Below are positions 28,401 to 36,518 of a stretch of 64,000 nt of DNA, in pieces. Every line of letters begins with the position of its first letter. Position 1 is the first letter of the stretch. The stretch spans positions 620,001-684,000 of the forward strand of contig NZ_QKLF01000001.1 in the NCBI RefSeq assembly GCF_003224335.1, in the 5' to 3' direction. The position numbers were made by a program, and so were the translations under genes. This stretch comes from Curtobacterium sp. MCJR17_055 (GTDB lineage Bacteria > Actinomycetota > Actinomycetes > Actinomycetales > Microbacteriaceae). A model generated the notes under the pieces. The model had not been told where the DNA came from and did no database searches. It was given only the letters and a program-made list of their open reading frames with translations.

Positions 28401-29134
28401 GGTCCGCCGAAGTCGGCCTGCGTGTAGTCGAGGCCGGTGTCGAGCACGGCGATGTTGACGCCCTCGCCGGTGTGACCGGTCGCGGTCCAGGCGTCGTAGG
28501 CCCGGGTGTACAGGTCGCTCGCGGCGTTCTTCGGGCTGACGCCCTCCGCACCGGGACGGACGGCGTCGGGGTCGACGCCGGACGGGGCTGCACCGGCGTC
28601 CTCGTTGACCGTCGGCTCGACGACCTTCTTCGGCGTCAGCGCCACGATGCTCTCGACGTCGGAGCGCTCCGCGATCTCGGCCAGGGCGGCGACGTCCGCG
28701 ACGACGGCGATGCCCGGGACCGTGTACTCGGTCGCGTACAGCTCGGTGGCCTCCGGGTCCGCGGCCTTCACTGCTGCCCGCACCTTCGCGACGGTCGACT
28801 CGATGGTCTCCACACGGCTCTGCGCTGCGGAGGAGGGCCGCTTCGACCGGGTGAGGTCGCCGCCCTTCGCCGCGGCGTCGACCTCGAGTGCGCCGGCACC
28901 GGTGGTGCGGACGAACGCGCTGACGGTCTTCGTGGGCTTCGCGTTCCGCAACGGCGCGGAGAGCTTGAGGTCGGCCGCAGCGGGGACGGAGGCCGGTGCC
29001 GCCGAGGCCGCACCACCCACGGCGAGTCCGCCGCAGGCCAGTGCCGCCACCGCGACGATCGAGGTCAGCAGCCGCGGAGCGCGGTACCGACGAGAGGGGT
29101 TGTTGGGCGGTGTCGCTCGGGGCACGCAGCACAC
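25451..29134 (-). CDS. Secreted subtilisin-family (S8) serine protease with PA insertion
   Basis: The product has 1227 residues, perhaps nine fewer if a nearby GTG is used. A signal peptide (about 18-46) is followed by an I9-type propeptide (to about 170). The S8 catalytic triad is Asp232 (AVLDTG), His309 (GDHGTHVAG) and Ser653 (SGTSMATPHVAG), with the oxyanion Asn in VIASGNADD. A PA domain (about 460-590) is inserted before the serine. Fn3-like and other beta domains follow, ending in an Ig-like repeat (VGRTITAKPGEWNASGVTFTYQW in parts) without a sorting signal. It is probably a secreted or loosely wall-bound endopeptidase. Confidence 0.95.
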   Translation of the reverse strand: MCCVPRATPPNNPSRRYRAPRLLTSIVAVAALACGGLAVGGAASAAPASVPAAADLKLSAPLRNAKPTKTVSAFVRTTGAGALEVDAAAKGGDLTRSKRPSSAAQSRVETIESTVAKVRAAVKAADPEATELYATEYTVPGIAVVADVAALAEIAERSDVESIVALTPKKVVEPTVNEDAGAAPSGVDPDAVRPGAEGVSPKNAASDLYTRAYDAWTATGHTGEGVNIAVLDTGLDYTQADFGGPGTTAAYQDALASTGAPASSWYDPSKFLGGYDFAGPTYNADPSTAAYQPVPQPDANPIDGKGGDHGTHVAGTAAGYGLDADKTTFRGDYSSLTQQQVQDMWVGPGSAPEAGLYALKVFGDGGGSTDLTGAALDWVGQALTEGKDINVINLSLGSDYGATDDPDNAKIDALTDRGVLPVIASGNADDFTDVGGAPGTAEGALTVAAAAAGQSLYDGVQVTEPADLAKTYRSQYSSSYQGTLPVEGDVFVPTVDVDGCSPFTGDEAAALKGKVAWLKWTDGALECGSKVRFDNVQAAGGVGVLLAGTIDIFDSGIAGNATIPGAELTADSAASLQAAAKAGTLHVRFAQELKGFDIARGQETTNTLAPFTSRGVHGSVDDIVKPDIAGPGVNVISAANGTGDGRMSMSGTSMATPHVAGVAALTFEAHPGWSAPEVKAALMNTATSDVQQSATDDQLATLLRQGTGRVDALQAVQDTTTVRSQENDDLVTASFGVVEVSGPTTAKRSLLVRNTADVAHTYSVAYESRIAKSGVAFSLSATTVTVPANGTATVTLTMTVADPTLLRKTIDPTQEQTQQGYPREFVSAATGLVTFTPAAADVTPLRLGVYAAPKPVSAVHGDDVTFTGTSKSSTIALSGTGLAQGTGASRYSALAAPFVLGATDPKEAFPAGSAQQSLAAADVRAFGASSTAVGLADKSQGVVSFGVQTQGPDANPGAVTNVEVLIDTNRDGEPDFLTYDAKSSVVDATFVTTVDLNDPKQKTVDTWPLNVDETQDTNTFDSAVKVLPVSLSALGYTATSTKAAFDYQVVTESAYAPGAATTGSSVVDETKTVTFDAFAPALSFTRDGVSTPLFADDYAIRVNRPASTTNAKVLLLHLHNAVGDQAEVLTANAVQPTLALRSGSKASVGGSWKVGRTITAKPGEWNASGVTFTYQWSRGGTAIPGATKATYTTTTKDVGQRLTVTVTAKKSGYTSGTTTALSGRIYK

Positions 29135-29238
29135 TCCTGATGAGTCCGACGTTCGGGTGAAGTTCCGATGAAGCTATGTGGTCCTTCTCAGGACGGGGAG
29201 TCGGCAGTTCAGGGGACAGACCCTGTGGTCACTCGAAG

Positions 29239-29267
29239 TTGCACAGGCGTGTGCACGTTATTACGCT
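29239..29267 (+). promoter_or_regulatory. Promoter and operator of the TetR gene
   Basis: TTGCAC (29239-29244) and TACGCT (29262-29267) are 17 bp apart, and the -10 ends six bases before ATG 29274. An inverted repeat TGCACA-GGCG-TGTGCA (29240-29255) overlaps the -35, as expected for autorepression by the TetR product. Confidence 0.7.
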
Positions 29268-29273
29268 GAGTGC

Positions 29274-29921
29274 ATGACCACCACCGATCGGCCCACACGC
29301 GCGCCACGACGGGACGCGACCGAGAACCGCGCCGCCCTCGTCCAGGCCGCGCGGACGCTCCTGCAGGCCGATCCGGACGCGTCACTCGAGGCGATCGCCG
29401 CGCACGCCGGACTGTCCCGGCGTGCGGTCTACGGACACTTCCCCTCCCGGGACGACCTCGTGCGCGAGGTCGTGACGGGCGGAGCCGAGCGCATCCTCGC
29501 CGCGATGCCGAGCCGAGCCGCCTTCGCCGGGCTGCCCCCGGCCTCCCGTCTGGCCGCGATCGCCGTGGCCCTCTGGACCGAGGTCTCGCACGTCCGGTCG
29601 ATGGCGGTCATCGCCGTCCGCGGCCCCCTGGTCGAGACCGTCGCCACCGTGTTCGCCCCACTGCGTGCGCAGGTCCGGGACGCGTGCGCCCTCGGCATCG
29701 CGGACGGCACGCTGCGTGACGACGTCGACGCCGAGACGCTCGGTCGACTCGTCGAGGGTGCCTGCCTGGCCGTCCTCGATGAGGCCGCACGGTCCGGCAC
29801 GTCCGACGACGCCGGCCGCCGCATGGTCGTGGTCTCCGCCCTCGGCATGGCGGGCATCGACTGGCGCACGGCACTGCTCGCACTCCCCACCCACACGCCC
29901 GTCCCGGAGGACCACGCATGA
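29274..29921 (+). CDS. TetR-family regulator
   Basis: The product has 215 residues from ATG 29274. The helix-turn-helix spans about 15-65: TENRAALVQAARTLLQ, then DASLEAIAAHAGLSRRAVYGHFPSRDDLVREV in two parts. The C-terminal ligand domain is helical and unassigned. Its stop overlaps the start of the pseudo-ATPase gene by four bases, so it leads an operon with that gene and the YhgE/Pip protein and probably represses it, given the operator overlapping its own promoter. Confidence 0.92.
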   Translation: MTTTDRPTRAPRRDATENRAALVQAARTLLQADPDASLEAIAAHAGLSRRAVYGHFPSRDDLVREVVTGGAERILAAMPSRAAFAGLPPASRLAAIAVALWTEVSHVRSMAVIAVRGPLVETVATVFAPLRAQVRDACALGIADGTLRDDVDAETLGRLVEGACLAVLDEAARSGTSDDAGRRMVVVSALGMAGIDWRTALLALPTHTPVPEDHA

Positions 29922-30658
29922 CGCTCGAACTCGCCGCCGTCGGCATCGGCACCGGACCCGGAGCCGAGCTCCCCGTGGTCAGCGCCGTCGCCGGCCCCGG
30001 CCACCCGGGCGTCGTCGCGGTCGAGACCGAACAGGCACCCGTGCTCGCCTCGCTCGTCGCCGGAGGGCGGATGAAGCCCGACACCGGGCAAGTGCTCCTC
30101 GACGGACACGACGACCCCGCGGCCGTCCGTCGCGCGTTCGCCCTCGTCGACACCCCCGGCGTCGCCGAGCCGTTCCCGGTGATGACCCTCAAGCAGATCG
30201 TGCACGAGGAGCTCGCGTTCGCCGGCCGACGGCCCTCCCGCGCGGACGTCGCCACGGTGCTCGAGGAGCTCGGGATGACGCACTGGTCCGACACCCCCGT
30301 GCAGCGGGTCCCGACCGACGCCCGCGTCCGACTGCTCGCCGAGCTCGCGCTCCTGCGGCCCGACGTCACCGGACTCGTCATCACCTCGCCCGAGCGGCAC
30401 GGCGGTGCGGTCGCCGACTGGTTCGCCGTCGTCCGGGACGTCGCGCGCCGCGGGGTGACCGTCGTGCTCGTCACGTCCAAGGCCGCGGCGGAGACGGCAA
30501 CCGCCCTGCTCGACACCATCACCGACCGCGGCGACGCGGCGGACACCACCACCGAGGGTCCCGAGGACGCGACCCGGACCGAGGACGCCTCGACGGGCCT
30601 CCCGACCGAACCCACCGACACCACCGACGCACCCGCTCCCCTGGAGACCCGCTCGTGA
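29918..30658 (+). CDS. ABC-ATPase-like protein lacking catalytic motifs
   Basis: The product has 246 residues. The stretch VAVETEQAPVLASLVAGGRM then KPDTGQVLLDGHD lines up with the Walker A region and following strand of ABC ATPases (usually GPNGAGKST, then KPTSGEVLLDG), but the P-loop is gone. The signature LSGGQ and Walker B Asp-Glu are also missing (TGLVITSPERHGG), and the H-loop His is absent (VTVVLVTSK). The frame is intact and coupled at both ends to neighbours. It is probably a structural or regulatory pseudo-ATPase for the adjacent membrane protein. The C-terminus is a Thr/Asp/Pro-rich tail. Confidence 0.75.
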   Translation: MTLELAAVGIGTGPGAELPVVSAVAGPGHPGVVAVETEQAPVLASLVAGGRMKPDTGQVLLDGHDDPAAVRRAFALVDTPGVAEPFPVMTLKQIVHEELAFAGRRPSRADVATVLEELGMTHWSDTPVQRVPTDARVRLLAELALLRPDVTGLVITSPERHGGAVADWFAVVRDVARRGVTVVLVTSKAAAETATALLDTITDRGDAADTTTEGPEDATRTEDASTGLPTEPTDTTDAPAPLETRS

Positions 30659-32736
30659 CCATCCCCTCGCTCGTCCGCGCCGAACTCGCGCGCCTGACCG
30701 CCACCCCGCTCGCCCGCCTGGCGTTCATCGCCCTCATGTGCGTCCCGCTGCTGTACGGCGGCGCCTACCTCTGGGCCAACCGCGACCCCTACGCCAAGCT
30801 CGACCAGATCCCGGCCGCGATCGTCGACCAGGACGCCGGGGCCACCCTCGACGGCGAGCGCGTCGACTACGGGAAGGACGTCGCGAAGGAGGCCGTCGAC
30901 AGCCACGACTTCGACTGGACCGAGACCACCGCGGCCGACGCCCGCTCCGGCGTGCGCGACGGCACGTACGACTTCGTCGTCACGATCCCGCACGACTTCT
31001 CCGCGTCCCTGGCCTCCGCGCAGTCCGACCACCCGGAGCGCGCCGAACTCGTCATGACCACGGCCGACACGAACTCCTACCTCGCCTCCACCATCGCGGA
31101 GCAGGCCGGCAAGACCATGCGGACGGCCGTCGCCGAACGCGTCGGGAAGGAAGCGGCGACCACCCTGCTCGTCGGGCTCGCGGACGTGCGGGACAGCCTC
31201 GGGGACGCGGTCGACGGTGCCGGCGAGCTCGCATCCGGCGCGACGAAGGCCGCGAACGGGGCGGACAGGCTCGAGGACGGCACCGCGGAACTGGCCTCCG
31301 GCGCCGGGACCCTGGCGGCCAGCACGGCTGCACTGCCGTCACAGACGGCGCAGCTCGACTCGGGCGCGCAGCAGGTCGCGACCGGGGCGGCGTCCCTGGC
31401 CACGGGCCTCCGGTCGGCGCAGCAGCAGACCGCCGCGCTGCCGGACCAGACGCGGCAGCTCGCCGACGGTGCCGCGCAGGTCGCGGCCGGCAACGCCGAA
31501 CTCGCCGCCCGCGTCGACGAGGCGAACACGACCGTGCAGGCGATCCAGCCCGTCGACGCGGACGCCGTCCTGCAGGACATCACCGCGAACCTGCCCGAGG
31601 GCGTCACCCTGACGCCGGAGCAGCAGCAGGCCCTGACCGCCACCGTCACCTCGGCCGTCGACCGGGCGAACAGCGCCGGAGCGGACGCGAAACAGCAGCT
31701 CGGTGCGACGACGCAGCAGATCGACACGCTCAGCGCCGGTGCCCGCCAGGTGTCAGACGGCGCGGCAGCACTGGCCGACGCCGCCCCGCAGCTGTCGTCC
31801 GGCATCGCCACCGCCGCGGACGGCGCCTCGACGCTGTCGACCGGCGCGGCACAGGTGGCCGCGGGCACGCACCGGCTGGCCGACGCCGCCCCGCAGCTGT
31901 CCTCTGGAGCGTCGCAGCTCGCCACCGGTGCGGCCTCGGCGGACGACGGTGCGCAGTCGCTCGCCAGCGGCGTGCACGCGCTCGAGTCCGGCTCGTCGGA
32001 ACTGGCGTCGCAGCTGGACAAGGGGCGGACGAAGATCCCCGCATCGACCGCGTCGTCGCGGAACGCGCAGGCCTCCGTCATCTCGGACCCGGTCAAGGTC
32101 GGCGACGACAACATCGCCGCGGCCTCGAACTACGGAGCCGGCCTCGCGCCGTTCTTCATCTCGCTCGCCGCGTGGATCGGCATGTACGCGCTGTTCCTCA
32201 TCCTCAAGCCGATCTCGAAGCGCGCCATCACCGCCGTCCGCCGACCCCTGCGCGTCGTGTTCGGCGGCTGGCTCACCCCGGCGCTCCTCGGCGTCGTGCA
32301 GATGGCCGCGCTCTTCCTGATCGTCCGGTACGCCCTCGACCTCGACGTCGTGCACGCCGGCGGGACGGTCGGCGTCATGGTCCTGGCGTCGGCGACCTTC
32401 GCGGCGATCATCATGACGCTCAACGTGCTGCTCGGGTCGGTCGGGCAGTTCCTCGGCCTGGTGCTCATGCTCATCCAGCTCGTCACCGCGGGCGGCACGT
32501 TCCCGTGGCAGACCCTGCCCGGGCCGCTCGCCGCGCTGCACTTCGCCCTGCCGATGACCTACTCCGTCGACGCCATCCGGCAGACGATGTACGGTGGCTC
32601 GCTCGGCACGGCGTGGAGCGACGCCGGCGTGCTGCTCTGCTGGTTGCTCGGCGCGCTGCTGGTGTCGTACCTCGTCACGGCGCGGCAGACGCGGACGCGG
32701 ACGCTGCGCGACCTGCGGCCGAGCTTGATCGGGTAG
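30655..32736 (+). CDS. YhgE/Pip-type membrane protein
   Basis: The product has 693 residues from GTG 30655, overlapping the upstream gene by four bases. A first membrane helix (LARLAFIALMCVPLLYGGAYLW) is followed by a large extracytoplasmic region (about 50-480) with YhgE-like IPAAIVDQDAGA and VVTIPHDFSASL, and many heptad-like ASGA/LADGA repeats predicted to form a long coiled coil. Five C-terminal membrane helices follow, as in ABC-2-type permeases. Relatives include phage-infection protein and type VII-associated factors. It probably exports or displays something with the pseudo-ATPase. Confidence 0.93.
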   Translation: MTIPSLVRAELARLTATPLARLAFIALMCVPLLYGGAYLWANRDPYAKLDQIPAAIVDQDAGATLDGERVDYGKDVAKEAVDSHDFDWTETTAADARSGVRDGTYDFVVTIPHDFSASLASAQSDHPERAELVMTTADTNSYLASTIAEQAGKTMRTAVAERVGKEAATTLLVGLADVRDSLGDAVDGAGELASGATKAANGADRLEDGTAELASGAGTLAASTAALPSQTAQLDSGAQQVATGAASLATGLRSAQQQTAALPDQTRQLADGAAQVAAGNAELAARVDEANTTVQAIQPVDADAVLQDITANLPEGVTLTPEQQQALTATVTSAVDRANSAGADAKQQLGATTQQIDTLSAGARQVSDGAAALADAAPQLSSGIATAADGASTLSTGAAQVAAGTHRLADAAPQLSSGASQLATGAASADDGAQSLASGVHALESGSSELASQLDKGRTKIPASTASSRNAQASVISDPVKVGDDNIAAASNYGAGLAPFFISLAAWIGMYALFLILKPISKRAITAVRRPLRVVFGGWLTPALLGVVQMAALFLIVRYALDLDVVHAGGTVGVMVLASATFAAIIMTLNVLLGSVGQFLGLVLMLIQLVTAGGTFPWQTLPGPLAALHFALPMTYSVDAIRQTMYGGSLGTAWSDAGVLLCWLLGALLVSYLVTARQTRTRTLRDLRPSLIG

Positions 32737-32789
32737 GCGGCGGGGCGCACGCGCCGCGGCGGCGGGCGCGGGGGGCGGCGGGCGCGCCA

Positions 32790-33610
32790 GCGCGGACCGG
32801 ACCCGCACAACAAGAACCGGTCCGCACCACGGACTCCCGTGGCGCGGACCGGTTCCTCTTGCGTCGGTTGAGGGCGGTCCCGACGGCGGCCGGGAGGCGC
32901 GCGGCCAGTCCGCCCCGGGCCTCCCGCCCGGCAGGGCGGCGCGGCCAGCCCGCCCCGGGCCTCCCGCCCCGCAGGAGGGCGCGAACCGGACCCGCACGAC
33001 GAGAACCGGTCCGCACCACGGACTCCCGCAGGGCGGACCGGTTCCTGTTGTGTCTGACCACGGGACCGGCCGCGACCGCGGCCAGGAGGCGCGGGGCGGC
33101 GCGGGCAGCCCGCCCCGGGCCTCCCGCCCGGCAGGAGGGCACGGACCGGACCCGCACGACCAGATCCGGTTGGCACCACGGACTTCCGCGGTGCGAACCG
33201 GTTCCTGTTGCGTCAGTTGGGGGGCCGGTCCCGACGGCGGTTAGGAGGCGCGGGGGCTGCCCGCCCGGGGCTTCCGTTTCGTGCGCGGCCTGGCCAGGCG
33301 CGGGCCGGACCCGCACAACAAAGACCGGTTCGAACCACGGAACCCGGCGGTGTGGACCGGTTCCTATTGTGTCTGACCACGGGACCGGCCGCGACGGCGG
33401 CTAGGAGGCGCGGGTCCAGCCCGCCCCGAGCCTCCCGGCTGGCAGGGCGGCGCGGACCGGACACGCACGACGAGAACCGGTCCGCACCACGGACTCCCGC
33501 GGTGCGGACTGGTTGCTGTTGGGTCCGGCCCGGGTGCGGTCGCCACGGCGGGCGGGAGGCACGGCCGGACCGACCCGGGCCTTCCGGCCCCTGCGCCGCC
33601 CGGCAGGGCG
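32790..33610. repeat. Five-unit tandem array of long hairpins, no gene
   Basis: Units begin at about 32790, 32980, 33140, 33300 and 33450. Each carries hairpin A (AGAACCGGTCCGCACCACGG, a short loop, and the complementary GCGGACCGGTTC) then hairpin B, a GGGAGGC/GCCTCCC element. Spacings of 190, 160, 160 and 150 are not all multiples of three, and translations are low-complexity, so it is not coding. It fills the space between the YhgE gene and the LacI gene. Confidence 0.85.
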
Positions 33611-33626
33611 TGGAGCGCGACAGCGC

Positions 33627-33632
33627 TACGAT
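33627..33632 (+). promoter_or_regulatory. Likely -10 element of the LacI-type gene
   Basis: TACGAT lies 41 bases before ATG 33674, just right of the hairpin array; the leader then carries a ribosome-binding site (CGGAGG). Confidence 0.4.
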
Positions 33633-33673
33633 CGGGAGGACGCATCCGGCGGGTGCGCAGCCGGAGGTCGAGG

Positions 33674-34738
33674 ATGACGATGGGGAACACCAAGCCCGCG
33701 ACGATCTACGACGTCGCCGCGCGTGCGGGGGTGTCGAAGTCGCTCGTGTCCCTCGTGTTGCAGCGCTCCCCGCGGGTGAGCGAGCAGCGTCGGGCGGCCG
33801 TCCTCGCGGCGATCCAGGAGCTGGACTACCGGCCGTCGACCGCCGCGGTGTCGCTCGCCGGCACCCGCTCCCGGACGATCGGGGTCGTGCTCGATGACTT
33901 CCGCAACCAGTGGTTCGTCGACCTGCTGACCGGCCTCCGCGAGGCGCTGCAGGACCAGGGCCATCGACTCGTCGTCGCCGACCGCTTCCTGAACACCGGG
34001 CTCGACGTCTCCCCTGTCGAGGGCTTCCTGTCCATGCGGGTCGAGGGACTCGTCATCGCCGGGGAGCCCGACACCGACCTCGCGATCCCGGCGAGCACGC
34101 CCGTCGTCGTCGCGGGCGGTCGGGCAGCGCTCGCCCGCGCGGACACCGTTGCGAACGACGACCTCGCCGGCGGGCGCATGGCGGCCGAGCACCTCATCGA
34201 CCTCGGGCACGTGCGGCTCGGCTTCGTCGGTGGGCACTCGGCGGCGAGTGACGCCCGGCTCGAGGGGTGGCGAGCCGCCATCGACGCGGCGGGTGCACGG
34301 GCTGGCGGGTCGGCGTCGGACGGCGTGCCCGGGCCGTCCGACGCGACCGGGCCATCCGGCGTGACCGGGGTGGCCGTGGTCCTGGCCGCCGACGTCACCG
34401 AGGAGACCGGCTTCACCGGGACACACCGCCTCCTCGACGAGAACCCCGAGGTGACCGCGGTGTTCGCCGCGAACGACGTGACCGCCCTGGGCGCGATGTC
34501 CGCCATCGCCGACCGAGGTCTCCGCGTGCCCGAGGACATCTCGGTGATCGGGTACGACGACACCCCGATCGCGGCATCCCGGTACGTCGGCCTGACGAGC
34601 ATCGACGACCGCAGCATCGACATCGGCCGCGGCGCCGGGGTGCGGCTGCTCGAACGCATCGCGGACCCGGGGCTGACCCCCACCGAGGTCCTGGTCGAGC
34701 CACGGCTCGTCGCCCGCCGCACGACCGCCCCACGCTGA
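33674..34738 (+). CDS. LacI-family transcriptional regulator
   Basis: The product has 354 residues from ATG 33674. The helix-turn-helix and hinge are at the N-terminus (ATIYDVAARAGVSKSLVSLVL, in parts, then LDYRPSTAAVSLAG). The sugar-binding periplasmic-protein-like domain follows, with IGVVLDDFRNQWFVDLLTGL, VFAANDVTALGAMSAI and ISVIGYDDTPIA. A Gly/Ser/Ala-rich insertion at about residues 215-240 (SDGVPGPSDATGPSGVTG) is unusual for the family. No sugar operon is adjacent, so its target is unknown. Confidence 0.93.
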   Translation: MTMGNTKPATIYDVAARAGVSKSLVSLVLQRSPRVSEQRRAAVLAAIQELDYRPSTAAVSLAGTRSRTIGVVLDDFRNQWFVDLLTGLREALQDQGHRLVVADRFLNTGLDVSPVEGFLSMRVEGLVIAGEPDTDLAIPASTPVVVAGGRAALARADTVANDDLAGGRMAAEHLIDLGHVRLGFVGGHSAASDARLEGWRAAIDAAGARAGGSASDGVPGPSDATGPSGVTGVAVVLAADVTEETGFTGTHRLLDENPEVTAVFAANDVTALGAMSAIADRGLRVPEDISVIGYDDTPIAASRYVGLTSIDDRSIDIGRGAGVRLLERIADPGLTPTEVLVEPRLVARRTTAPR

Positions 34739-35057
34739 ACGCACCCGCGACGACAGTGTGCACCCGAGGCGGGCGTCGGTGATCCATCCCCGCTTTCGGG
34801 ACATCCTGACAGCGCTGGTACCTGAGCGGAACTAGGCTTCGATCGACCCCTACCCGAGGGGTCACGTGGACGGAACACCCGAGTTCATCCCGACGTCTGC
34901 ATCCTCTCCGGCGGCACGAGCACCCTCTCGTGTCGGACGCACAGGTCACCCTGCCCGTGCCCTCGCCGTGGGTCCCTGCCCACGGTGTCCTGATCGATGC
35001 TGCCTCGCCTGCCCGGGTGGCCCTCCTCGGAGTACCCGAATCCCTGGAGAACAGAAC
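34739..35057 (+). promoter_or_regulatory. Long leader of the LAFTG protein gene
   Basis: About 320 bases without a convincing gene. A TAGGCT at 34833-34838 could be a -10, giving a leader of over 200 bases with a small CCCC/GGGG hairpin near 34857. No known riboswitch is recognised. Confidence 0.4.
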
Positions 35058-35864
35058 ATGGCACGCATCCTTACCCGCACCATCGGCGGCGCCGCGGCCT
35101 CGATCATCGTCGGCGGCATCGCAGCCGTCGCGGTGACCGGAGTCGCCTCGGCACACACCCCCGAGGTGTCGGCATCCTGCACGCAGCTGCACGTCGCGCT
35201 CGCGAACTACCCGGCGAACTCGACGGTCGACGTCGTCCTCGACGACACCGACCACGGCACCACGACCTTCGGGCCGAGCGCGTTCGACACGACGTTCCCG
35301 CTCGACACGACCCGCAAGCACACCTGGTCCGTCTCGGTGACGTCCGGCGACGGCGACCACGCCTTCGACAAGACGTTCGCCGGCGAGTCGACCGACGCGT
35401 GCCTCACGGTCGCACCTCCGGTCCCCACCCCGACCGGGACGCCGACGCCGACGCCGAGCACGCCGGCACCGACGACCCCCGCGACCCCGACGGCCCCTCC
35501 GACGGGCACCCCGAGCACGCCCGCGGTCCCGACCACGCCCGCGACGCCGACGCCGACGGACACCCCGACGCCGAACGCCCCGGCCACCCCGGCCGTGGTG
35601 ACGAACACCCCTGCGCCGAGTGCACCCGCGACCCCGACCGTTGACGTGACGCCAAACGGCACCGTGCTCCCCGGCACGACCCCGACCGGTACGAGCACCA
35701 CGGCCGCCGGCGCACCGGGCACCGGTCCGGGCTCGAACGGCACCGGCGAACTCGCGTTCACCGGCTCGCCCGTCGGCCTCGGCGTGGGCGTCGGCGCGCT
35801 GGTCGCGATGCTCCTCGGTGGCGCCCTCGCCGCCTTCGCCGCGGTGCGCCGCCGCCGGGCCTGA
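35058..35864 (+). CDS. LAFTG-anchored small wall protein
   Basis: The product has 268 residues. A signal peptide (ILTRTIGGAAASIIVGGIAAVAVTGVASA, in parts, cleaved before HTPEV) is followed by an Ig-like domain (SCTQLHVALANYPANSTVDV to STDACLTV, with a cysteine pair). A Pro/Thr wall spanner of TPTP and TPAT repeats comes next, then LAFTGSPVGLGVGVGALVAM and an RRRR tail. LAFTG is a class E sortase signal. The ligand is unknown. Upstream in-frame codons to 34866 look like non-coding leader. Confidence 0.88.
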   Translation: MARILTRTIGGAAASIIVGGIAAVAVTGVASAHTPEVSASCTQLHVALANYPANSTVDVVLDDTDHGTTTFGPSAFDTTFPLDTTRKHTWSVSVTSGDGDHAFDKTFAGESTDACLTVAPPVPTPTGTPTPTPSTPAPTTPATPTAPPTGTPSTPAVPTTPATPTPTDTPTPNAPATPAVVTNTPAPSAPATPTVDVTPNGTVLPGTTPTGTSTTAAGAPGTGPGSNGTGELAFTGSPVGLGVGVGALVAMLLGGALAAFAAVRRRRA

Positions 35865-35957
35865 CCCCCGGGGGTGACGGCGCCGGGCTCCCGCTCGGTG
35901 TCGTCATCCCGCCCGCGGTCGGTCCGGGTCGCGCGTGAAGTGCGTGCCCGGGCCGCC

Positions 35958-36008
<51 letters not shown>

Positions 36009-36028
36009 CGACTCGCGCCCACCGGGGC

Positions 36029-36492
36029 CGCGCGGGGTCGCACGACATGCCGCGCGCCTCCCGCCCAGGTTCCGCAATGCGCCGCTCTCGCACGTCGCGA
36101 TGCGCAGTTCGTGCGACCTCGACGGGACGGCCACGGTGAGTCGCACGACCTCGAGACCGCTCCGACCGCGTCGGCTCGCTCCCGCCGGCCCGCATGCACC
36201 GGGCCCGCGCCGAGGTCGCACGACACGCCGCGCGCCTCCCGTCCAGGTCGCGCACTCCGCCGCTCCCGCACGTCGCAAAGCGCGGTTCGTGCGACCTCGA
36301 CGGAACGGCCACGGCGAGTCGCGCGACCTCGAGACCGCGGACCACGCGGGCTCGCGCCCGCGGGCCCGTGCCCGCCGGGCCCGCGCCGAGGTCGCACGAC
36401 ATGCCGCGCGCCTCCCGCCCAGGTTCCGCAATGCGCCGCTCTCGCACGTCGAGATGCGCGAATTCTGGAACCTCGACGGGGCGCGCCCGCCT
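36029..36492. repeat. Three 177-bp tandem hairpin repeats
   Basis: The marker GTCGCACGACATGCCG occurs at 36038, 36215 and 36392, exactly 177 bp apart. Each unit has a G+C-rich dyad: AGGTTCCGCAATGCGCCG and CGAGATGCGCGAATTCTGGA-ACCT in the third unit, AGGTCGCGCACTCCGCCG and CGCGGTTCGTGCGACCT in the second. It lies between two converging genes and is not coding as far as I can see. Confidence 0.8.
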
Positions 36493-36518
36493 CGACGGGA
36501 CGGGCCCGCCCGCCCGCC

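Noticed and set aside
33321-33360. tRNA T-arm-like GGTTCGAACC
   Set aside because: It is one variant of the hairpin-A arm; no acceptor, D or anticodon stem can be fitted around it.
32675-33464. Repeat-encoded proteins on either strand of the hairpin array
   Set aside because: Translations are Arg/Gly/Ala/Pro-rich, lack start signals, and the repeat period is not consistently a multiple of three.
32790-33610. CRISPR array
   Set aside because: Units are 150-190 bp, internally dyad-symmetric and similar along their whole length; there are no short repeats with unique spacers and no cas genes.
34839-35057. Riboswitch upstream of the LAFTG protein gene
   Set aside because: The long leader is suggestive, but I could not recognise conserved cores of any known riboswitch class.
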